A stretch of 36,257 bases of DNA, taken from positions 1 to 36,257 of the forward strand of contig CAVARE010000053.1 of assembly GCA_963591145.1 (NCBI GenBank), in the 5' to 3' direction. A model generated the notes under the pieces. It saw only the letters and a program-made list of their open reading frames with translations, was not told where the DNA came from and searched no databases. A program made the translations under genes and the position numbers. Each line of letters opens with the position of its first letter. Position 1 is the stretch's first letter. Source of the stretch: RGIG5612 sp963591145 (GTDB lineage: Bacteria; Bacillota; Clostridia; Lachnospirales; Lachnospiraceae). Below, in pieces: positions 30,458 through 36,257 of this stretch.

Positions 30458-31732
30458 ATGGAGAAAAAACCATTTATAACAAAGGCTGCTCTTGATAAGA
30501 TCATCGAGCAGTACCCGACTCCATTTCATATTTATGATGAGAAGGGTATAAGAGAGAATGCAGAGAGGCTGAAGAAGGCATTTGCATGGAACAAGGGCTA
30601 TAAGGAATATTTCGCTGTTAAGGCTACCCCAAACCCATTCCTTATAGACATATTAAGAGAGTACGGCTGCGGCTGTGACTGTTCATCCATGACAGAGTTG
30701 ATGCTCTCTCATGCCATGGGCGTTAAGGGCGAGGACATTATGTTCTCTTCAAATGCGACCCCGGCATCTGAGTATGCATACGCAGATGAGATCGGCGCGA
30801 TCATCAATCTTGATGATATCACACATATCGATTTTCTTGAGAAGACTATAGGTCATATTCCTAAGACCATCAGCTGCCGATACAATCCGGGCGGATTCTT
30901 CTCTATCAGCAATAATATCATGGACAACCCGGGAGATGCCAAATACGGCATGACAACGGAGCAGATATTCGAGGCTTTTAAGCAGTTAAAGGCTAAGGGC
31001 GCGGAGAATTTCGGCATTCATGCATTCCTGGCCAGCAACACAGTTACCAATGAATACTATCCGACACTGGCTAAGACCTTGTTCGAGCTTGCAGTCGAAT
31101 TAAAGAAGCAGACTGGCGCTCACATAAGCTTCATCAATCTGTCAGGCGGTATCGGCATTCCTTACAGACCAGATCAGGAACCGAATGATATCGCAGTGAT
31201 CGGTGAGGGCGTTAGAAAGGTCTACGAGGAGATCCTCGTGCCTGAAGGAATGGATGACATCGCCATCTATACGGAGCTGGGTCGATTCATGATGGGCCCT
31301 TATGGCGGACTGGTAACGACAGTGCTTCACCATAAGCATATCCACAAGGAATATGTAGGCTGTGATGCATGTGCGGCCAACCTCATGCGTCCTGCCATCT
31401 ATGGTGCTTACCATCATATTACCGTAATGGGCAAGGAAGATGCGCCTAAGGATCATATATATGATGTAACCGGATCCCTGTGTGAGAACTGCGATAAATT
31501 CGCTGTGGACAGAGAGCTTCCTGAGATTGATGACGGCGACGTTCTGTTTATCCATGACGCAGGTGCTCACGGACATTCAATGGGATATAATTATAACGGC
31601 AAATTAAGATCGGCTGAGATTCTGTATAAAGAAGATGGTTCAGCGCAGCTCATAAGAAGAGCCGAGACACCGGCAGATTATTTCGCTACATTGGATTTCT
31701 GCGAGGTGGGTAAGAAGCTGTGCGGGAAATAG
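30458..31732 (+). CDS. lysA: Diaminopimelate decarboxylase
   Basis: 424-residue fold-type III PLP decarboxylase making L-lysine from meso-diaminopimelate, the last step of lysine synthesis. The PLP lysine is K55 in YFAVKATPNP. The glycine-rich phosphate loop is NLSGGIGIPY (about 228-237) and ELGRFMMGPYGG follows. The catalytic cysteine is in GSLCENCDKF (about 340). DAGAHGHSMGYNYNG (about 367-381) closes the dimer active site. It resembles the longer LysA variants of Clostridia and Bacteroidetes rather than the Bacillus type. GGAAAGGAAAACC precedes the ATG. The 5' flank carries repeat copy C, whose hairpin would be in any transcript coming from upstream. A small gene follows within 24 bp. Confidence 0.95.
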   Translation: MEKKPFITKAALDKIIEQYPTPFHIYDEKGIRENAERLKKAFAWNKGYKEYFAVKATPNPFLIDILREYGCGCDCSSMTELMLSHAMGVKGEDIMFSSNATPASEYAYADEIGAIINLDDITHIDFLEKTIGHIPKTISCRYNPGGFFSISNNIMDNPGDAKYGMTTEQIFEAFKQLKAKGAENFGIHAFLASNTVTNEYYPTLAKTLFELAVELKKQTGAHISFINLSGGIGIPYRPDQEPNDIAVIGEGVRKVYEEILVPEGMDDIAIYTELGRFMMGPYGGLVTTVLHHKHIHKEYVGCDACAANLMRPAIYGAYHHITVMGKEDAPKDHIYDVTGSLCENCDKFAVDRELPEIDDGDVLFIHDAGAHGHSMGYNYNGKLRSAEILYKEDGSAQLIRRAETPADYFATLDFCEVGKKLCGK

Positions 31733-31756
31733 AATGCTGAACGAGGATGCGCTGAG

Positions 31757-31951
31757 ATGAGACCGATGACCAAGAAAGAGAAAAGTAAATATAAAGAGAA
31801 GGTCTCTGGAGCCAGACAGCTGAAATTTGGTTTCAGGCCTGAGCCCGATGAGGATGCATCCGGCAGTCTGCCGCTATTTGTCTGCATGGGCAAATACAAC
31901 CAGTATTATTTCAGCCGTTATCCGGATGACAGTGACGAATGCGCAATATAA
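31757..31951 (+). CDS. Small hypothetical protein downstream of lysA
   Basis: 64 residues. The N-terminus is strongly basic (MRPMTKKEKSKYKEKVSGARQ), the middle is GFRPEPDEDASGS, and the end is acidic with aromatic residues (MGKYNQYYFSRYPDD). No membrane segment or known motif. It starts 24 bp after the lysA stop with only a weak GAGGATG upstream, and is followed by the operon terminator at 32040. Codon use looks like its neighbours. It is probably a real small protein, but I have no functional clue. Confidence 0.5.
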   Translation: MRPMTKKEKSKYKEKVSGARQLKFGFRPEPDEDASGSLPLFVCMGKYNQYYFSRYPDDSDECAI

Positions 31952-32039
31952 TCTGCAGGAATGCTGAAATGGCAGCCGTAAACAAAATGCGAGCCTGCGA
32001 TTGTATGTAAAAAAGAACAGTATAAAATATAAAAAAGTG

Positions 32040-32078
32040 GTATCATCATATAGATAATTTTGATGGTACTATTTTTTT
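32040..32078 (+). terminator. Terminator of the lysA operon
   Basis: GTATCATCA (32040-32048) pairs with TGATGGTAC (32061-32069) with one G-U pair, followed by A and a run of seven T (32072-32078). Confidence 0.75.
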
Positions 32079-32195
32079 GTGCCTTTTTTCATGAGATTTG
32101 TTTATGAAAAATAAGGGGAGTTAGCAATCATGGTCGATTGCGGTCGGTCGTGTTTAATGTGCTATATAGATGTATATTTGAAAGGAGAAGGTAAC

Positions 32196-34421
32196 ATGAA
32201 AAAAGTATTTACTATCGCTGTATGCGCAGCTCTGTCTATGAGCCTGTATACAGCAGCATTTGCAGCACCGGATGCTCCGGCAGCGGCTGATGGAGCAGCT
32301 GTTGTTGAGGAAAACGGTGAATCTGCAGGTGAGGAAACTGGCGGAGAAGAAGCCGGTGGAGAATCAGCAGGCGAGGAAGCTGGTGGAGAAGAAGCTGGCG
32401 GAGAATCAGCAGGGGATTCAGCAGACGGCGAGTCAGCTGGTGATTCCAGCAGCAACGAGCCTACTTATACAGCATCAGCAGAGGCTGATCCTGACAAGGC
32501 TATCACATTAGACGGCGTTGCAATGGGCCAGGTTAAGAAGCTTGTAACAACAGCATCTATCATGTATGATGGCGGCGTTCTTGACGAAGCACATTCTACT
32601 ATGGCAAATGTAACAGAAGAAGACGGCGTTACTAAGATCGTTAACGAAGAGCGTGAGGACGATGTTGTAGGTATCGCAATCAGAAACACAGGCTCATTCG
32701 TATTAGGCGGCGAGTCAGATCCTGACCTGGTAGCTGAGAAACTGAATTTCTCATTCGTAACAGGCAACTATGATGGCGATTGGGATAAGTTCTGCGAAGA
32801 AATGGGATATCCTGCAGGCACAGAGCTGGAAGACATGGCAGCAGATATTATCGCCAATGGCAATACCAGCAGCTATACTAACCTGGGAGTTGCAGCTCCA
32901 GAGACAGTAGTTCTTAATGATTACTACATTGACCTGGCTGGTTCAGGCTCTAATGATATGGGCGGCTTCGGCGCAGCAATTTATGTATCAGACAATGCTG
33001 TAGCTGAACTTAATAACTTCACAGTAATCACAAGAGGACCTGCACGTGGAACATTATTCACACGTTTCGGCGCTCAGGTAACAGTTAATAATTCAACATT
33101 CTATGCAGTTTCAGATGAAACAATTCAGACAATGCAGGGATGCCCTCCGGGATTATTCTTGGAAGGACATGTTCGTGCTACAAATGCTGTAGGCGCATCA
33201 CATGTAACATATAACGATTCAATTGTTATCTCTCAGGGCTGGGGCGCTCTGTCAACAGACAGCGATGACCTGTATACAGTAGCTGGAGATCCTACAGTTC
33301 TGTCAATCAACAACAGCTATATCGCAGTTCTTACAAGCGGATACGGCGCATATTCAGACGGAGCAGCAGAGGATTACTTCGTAGGTTCTGTAATCGATGT
33401 TCCTGACTATGCAGCAGTTGAAACAGGCAGCGGTGTCATTTCATTTGATGATTGCTATATCAATGCAGGAATGTATGGCGTTATGACACACTCAGGCAAC
33501 AGCAGGGGCAGCATCATCTTCAAGAACAGCGATATCCACGTAGGTGAGACCATCGTTATGCTTCGTGATACAGCTAATACTGTAGAAATCGACAATTGTA
33601 CATTAGCATTTGACGGCACATATGAGATGGATCAGATAAAAGCTAAGATGACTGGCGTTGACGTAGCCGGCATGGACGGATACTTCGGAACATTCAATGG
33701 TGTTTATGATTCATTTGAGCATACAATCTACAAGGCTGACGATTCTAACTGCATCGTTAAGTTAATCCACAACTCAGACAGTGGTTCTGGCACAGAATCA
33801 ACAGGCGCAGCTCCTGTAGTTACAATCAAGAATTCTACTATGGCTGGTGATATCCTTAATACAGCAGCTATGGAAGGTGATGAGAATACAGCAACCAGCG
33901 GACCTGCAGGTGAAGGCGTTCGTACAGCTCGTAGCCTGGAAGTAACACTGGATGCATCTGATATCTCAGGCGCTATCTCACTGGGCAGCGATACATGGAC
34001 AACAACATATTTCGCTTCAGGCTCTAATACAACTCAGGCTATCGGATATGCATCAGCAACAGAGCTGGGCAGCTTCCATGATGATGGATTCGGTCTGTCA
34101 CTTACACTTGTAAATGCTTCTACATGGACAGCATTAGAGACATCTTACCTTACAGAGCTCACTATCGATGAGACATCAACAGTAGTTGGTACTATCACAG
34201 TTGATGGTGAAGTTGTTGAAGGCGCTGGCACATATACAGGCGAGATCGTAGTTGAGCCGGATGCAGATGCAGTAGCAGCATACGAAGAAGCTAAGGCAGC
34301 AGAGGAAGCTGCAGCAGCTGAAGAAGCAGCACAGTCAGAAGGTGGAGAGTCAGCTGACGGCGAATCAGCAGGTGAAGTTCCAGCAGAAATGCCAGAAGGC
34401 GAAGCTCCAGCAGAGCAGTAA
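32196..34421 (+). CDS. Secreted acidic beta-helix repeat protein
   Basis: 741 residues with a clear signal peptide (MKKVFTIAVCAALSMSLYTAAFA). The start at 32196 is set by AAAGGAGAAGG; the 22 in-frame codons upstream are rejected because they would precede the signal. Residues about 40-85 are an E/S/G/A repeat with a 14-residue period (ESAGEExGGEEAGG), and the C-terminus (about 700-741) has the same composition. Between lie imperfect right-handed beta-helix rungs with the pattern VxxxNSxIxxxxGxGxx (NNFTVITRGP, NNSTFYAVSD, NNSYIAVLTS, DDCYINAGMYGV, NSDIHVGET, DNCTLAF, KNSTMAG). There is no LPxTG or SLH motif, so it may be released or held by the acidic tails. Codon use is strongly biased (GCA, ACA, CTT/CTG, GTA), unlike its neighbours, implying high expression. 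The ligand or substrate is unknown. Confidence 0.85.
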   Translation: MKKVFTIAVCAALSMSLYTAAFAAPDAPAAADGAAVVEENGESAGEETGGEEAGGESAGEEAGGEEAGGESAGDSADGESAGDSSSNEPTYTASAEADPDKAITLDGVAMGQVKKLVTTASIMYDGGVLDEAHSTMANVTEEDGVTKIVNEEREDDVVGIAIRNTGSFVLGGESDPDLVAEKLNFSFVTGNYDGDWDKFCEEMGYPAGTELEDMAADIIANGNTSSYTNLGVAAPETVVLNDYYIDLAGSGSNDMGGFGAAIYVSDNAVAELNNFTVITRGPARGTLFTRFGAQVTVNNSTFYAVSDETIQTMQGCPPGLFLEGHVRATNAVGASHVTYNDSIVISQGWGALSTDSDDLYTVAGDPTVLSINNSYIAVLTSGYGAYSDGAAEDYFVGSVIDVPDYAAVETGSGVISFDDCYINAGMYGVMTHSGNSRGSIIFKNSDIHVGETIVMLRDTANTVEIDNCTLAFDGTYEMDQIKAKMTGVDVAGMDGYFGTFNGVYDSFEHTIYKADDSNCIVKLIHNSDSGSGTESTGAAPVVTIKNSTMAGDILNTAAMEGDENTATSGPAGEGVRTARSLEVTLDASDISGAISLGSDTWTTTYFASGSNTTQAIGYASATELGSFHDDGFGLSLTLVNASTWTALETSYLTELTIDETSTVVGTITVDGEVVEGAGTYTGEIVVEPDADAVAAYEEAKAAEEAAAAEEAAQSEGGESADGESAGEVPAEMPEGEAPAEQ

Positions 34422-34432
34422 AATGGTATAAC

Positions 34433-34527
34433 TGCCTGTCAGGGTACAGGCAAATGAATATGACTAACTCGCGAGGGTTAGATAAGAAAAGGGGTCAGGC
34501 TGCAGTTAAGCGGCCTGACCCCTTTTT
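34433..34527. terminator. Strong bidirectional terminator after the beta-helix gene
   Basis: The main hairpin is a perfect 14-bp stem, AAAAGGGGTCAGGC (34487-34500) / GCCTGACCCCTTTT (34513-34526), with a further T. Before it lies a second small hairpin, TGCCTGT/ACAGGCA (34433-34439 / 34446-34452). It separates the highly expressed gene from the convergent membrane protein gene. Confidence 0.9.
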
Positions 34528-34603
34528 ACAACAAGCATTCACTCATGTTACATTAAAATGCTCTGCGAGAATATTTTACCTGTGCAGATAGAGCACCTTG
34601 TTT

Positions 34604-35839
34604 TTAATGAGCAGCATTTGCGGCGAGCTCAAGCATTTGCTGGAAGGCAAATGGAATTGATAATCCTAAGAGGGATACGAATGAGTAGTGCAGGATGTAA
34701 TAGACCGGAATGAAGACATCTGGCCATTTATGCTTCGGCATTTTATTAAATGAGAACAGCATGATAAATGGAATGGCGGCGAACATCTTATAGGACGATC
34801 CCATACCCCAGGCGGCAAATTCCGGCACCATGCTGAGGGCATAATCGGTGAGGCTGAGCACGCCGATGCAGACGCATAAATATACTGAAAAGGACAGCGA
34901 GCTGAAGCGGCTCTTAAGGGATATAAAGAAGGTCTTATGGGTGCCGCCCTGCGCGATATGCTCGGCCTCGTTATATTTAAGTGATAATACAACGAGAAAG
35001 AACAGGATATAGCTCGGAAGCTTGTAATTGGCCAGCAGGGATGAGCCCCATACAGGTATGGAGATGATGCCTTTTTTAACCAGGCCATCCAGGAAGATCG
35101 AACCGATGATATAAATTACAGGCAGGATCGAGCAGCTCTTAAATAGCAGCAATCTGCCGCCGGAGAGCTTCTTAGGCTTATATGCCAGGAAGAAGTAGAA
35201 CAGCGAGCATAAGGACAGATCAAGAAATACATTAATATTAGCATAATGCTGGATAAGGTATTTGGCGGCGACGCTGGTGAAGTTCGGGACATAGTTGTTT
35301 AAGAAATCGATTATATTGGCACCCTTTACTGATGCGAGCATCTCCTTGATCTGATCGATATTAATCAGCTCCAGCAGTGATGGATCTAAACCGAAGGTCT
35401 CCAACAGCTGCGGATGGCTGGTTATAATATCGATTGCCGAGCTTAGATCAATGGAATCGAAGACCGCCTGAGCCAGATTCTCAATTATTGATGCGATAAC
35501 ATTTTGAAGGAAGAAGGCACAGGCGAAATATGTTATGACAGCCAGGCCGATGTTAGTGAACATGGTCCGGAATATGCCTTCAGGCTTGGAAAATATAGTG
35601 GAAAATGATGCCACCAGCAGCAATGGGAAGGTGCAGTACCCGAGGACGCTGCATATGCCAGAGAACCATTCAGGTGCAAATTGCAATTCTTCGATTCGTA
35701 AAAAGTCAGCGACCTTGCCATATATATTTAGTATGGCGCAGACCTGTGATAATGTAAGACAGATAAGAGCGATAAATCTTAAGCCTCTGTAAGTGATAAA
35801 TCCGCGATATCTAAGATCGCCTGGTAATGCCAGTGTCAT
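34604..35839 (-). CDS. Polytopic membrane protein, function unknown
   Basis: 411 residues from the ATG at 35839 (MTLALPGDLRYRGF), chosen because GGAAAGG lies upstream and the 26 codons before it fall in a hairpin. About eight to nine transmembrane helices: near residues 20-40, 62-85, 92-118, then a polar region with DPSLLELINIDQIKEML (about 150-190), and 205-222, 235-255, 268-290, 315-335, 345-362 and 380-400. No transporter signature, catalytic motif or lipid-modification site is recognised. It is monocistronic. Its leader contains a large hairpin at 35875-35919. Confidence 0.75.
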   Translation of the reverse strand: MTLALPGDLRYRGFITYRGLRFIALICLTLSQVCAILNIYGKVADFLRIEELQFAPEWFSGICSVLGYCTFPLLLVASFSTIFSKPEGIFRTMFTNIGLAVITYFACAFFLQNVIASIIENLAQAVFDSIDLSSAIDIITSHPQLLETFGLDPSLLELINIDQIKEMLASVKGANIIDFLNNYVPNFTSVAAKYLIQHYANINVFLDLSLCSLFYFFLAYKPKKLSGGRLLLFKSCSILPVIYIIGSIFLDGLVKKGIISIPVWGSSLLANYKLPSYILFFLVVLSLKYNEAEHIAQGGTHKTFFISLKSRFSSLSFSVYLCVCIGVLSLTDYALSMVPEFAAWGMGSSYKMFAAIPFIMLFSFNKMPKHKWPDVFIPVYYILHYSFVSLLGLSIPFAFQQMLELAANAAH

Positions 35840-35874
35840 ATAGATGTGCCTTTCCGAATGCTGGGTTGAGTTTC

Positions 35875-35919
35875 GATTGCTGCGGCATATGCGCGTTTCA
35901 TGCGCCGCATGCAGCAATC
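35875..35919. repeat. GC-rich hairpin in the leader of the membrane protein gene
   Basis: GATTGCTGC (35875-35883) pairs perfectly with GCAGCAATC (35911-35919). The interior carries CATATGCGC and GCGCCGCATGC, which can pair further. On the minus strand it would lie 35 nt before the start codon of the membrane protein gene. No T-tract follows. Confidence 0.55.
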
Positions 35920-36134
35920 CGAGGGAAAGTATAACATTACGAATTATCAGGGTAAAGCCACATCTGTTACATACGTACAGAAGTTTTATGTATGTGAAAA
36001 ATCAGTGAAAATAAAATTTTGCAGCGTGACTATATATTTTTTATATGTTAGAGTATCTGGCGGCTGTGAGTGATACGAAACAGCATATAATTTTGCCTGC
36101 TTTGTTCAGGTGCAAATAGAGAGGATTTTGTTGT

Positions 36135-36257
36135 ATGAACCAGAAGAAGGATGTAATCCGCCTGTCGGATCATTTTACATATGGAAGATTATTGAGATTT
36201 GCGCTTCCAACCATGATCATGATGGTATTTACGTCCATATATGGCGTGGTTGACGGA
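36135..36257 (+). CDS. MATE family transporter, N-terminal fragment cut by the window edge
   Basis: Only the first 41 codons are present: MNQKKDVIRLSDHFTYGRLLRF followed by the first transmembrane helix, ALPTMIMMVFTSIYGVVDG. The motif P-T-x-x-M-x-x-x-S-x-Y-x-x-V-D-G at the start of the first helix is typical of MATE exporters. GAGAGGA precedes the ATG. It is the second MATE gene of the window and has a different N-terminus from the one at 23857-25194, so it is a paralogue and not a duplicate. Confidence 0.75.
   Translation, partial: MNQKKDVIRLSDHFTYGRLLRFALPTMIMMVFTSIYGVVDG

Noticed and set aside
32130..32195. 22-codon N-terminal extension of the beta-helix protein
   Set aside because: A strong ribosome site and a classic signal peptide begin at 32196; an upstream start would bury the signal.
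32162..32511. Shadow frames in the other readings of the acidic repeat (Pro/Ser-rich on the minus strand, Gln/Lys-rich on the plus strand)
   Set aside because: They arise from the repetitive GAA/GCA codons of the real gene; no ribosome sites.
1..36257. tRNA, rRNA, insertion sequences and prophage genes
   Set aside because: Looked for on both strands by eye; nothing with the expected cloverleaf, rRNA or transposase (other than the Rpn protein) signatures was found.

Overview
The window looks like chromosome from a low-to-moderate GC anaerobic Firmicute, most likely Clostridia close to Lachnospiraceae. The evidence is gene content rather than any marker sequence: a DUF5711-type beta-propeller protein followed by CvpA, a stand-alone MurG, a TrpB2-type tryptophan synthase beta chain beside a LysR regulator, a ferredoxin-thioredoxin-reductase-like mini-protein, a unimodular QueF with a YhhQ transporter, and an Rpn-family nuclease. 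Ribosome binding sites are strong AGGAGG types and promoters are sigma-A-like. I see no rRNA, tRNA, CRISPR array, prophage or intact insertion sequence.

Layout. 1-1.6 kb: a promoter and long leader, then an Rpn-type PD-(D/E)XK nuclease. 1.7-7 kb: murG (minus), an amidohydrolase of the MTA/SAH deaminase type, pgi, a small conserved protein and a Sir2 deacylase. 6.9-10.8 kb: a run of envelope genes (coiled-coil membrane protein, DUF5711-type protein with an Arg/Ser-rich cytoplasmic tail, CvpA). 10.8-13.4 kb: divergent lysR and trpB2 with a well-placed LysR-type box. 13.4-14.9 kb: non-coding DNA ending in a consensus promoter and a riboswitch-like leader. 14.9-16.2 kb: yhhQ and queF, a queuosine-precursor locus. 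17.1-18.9 kb: a tightly overlapping cinA / HCP-like fragment / ferredoxin-like operon. 19-22.6 kb: a membrane metallopeptidase homologue without its HExxH, a HAD phosphatase, a prolyl-tRNA editing protein, a 77-residue protein and thioredoxin. 22.6-23.4 kb: an AbrB/PIN toxin-antitoxin pair. 23.6-25.9 kb: an FTR-like mini-protein and a marR-MATE efflux operon with an operator over its promoter and a terminator-like hairpin in its leader. 26-29 kb: a 998-residue MscS channel fused to two extracellular Cache-like sensors. 29.2-31.9 kb: a metalloprotease-like protein with a degenerate HExxH, lysA and a small protein. 32-34.5 kb: a secreted, very acidic, repeat-flanked beta-helix protein. 34.6-36.26 kb: a polytopic membrane protein and the start of a second MATE transporter.

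The most unusual signal is a family of structured intergenic elements. Three clear copies (11761-11850, 19884-19991, 30326-30419) share an exactly 72-bp, highly similar core that folds into a stem with compensatory changes and GA/GA tandem mismatches. Each core is enclosed by an outer stem that is perfectly self-complementary but has a different sequence in each copy. In the second copy the outer stem is an A6...T6 bidirectional terminator. This suggests either a mobile element that lands in the loops of terminator hairpins or a structured RNA with an unconstrained, covarying closing helix. A fourth, decayed copy may lie at 2845-2893.

All calls come from reading the sequence by eye. Family assignments rest on recognised motifs, not on database searches.
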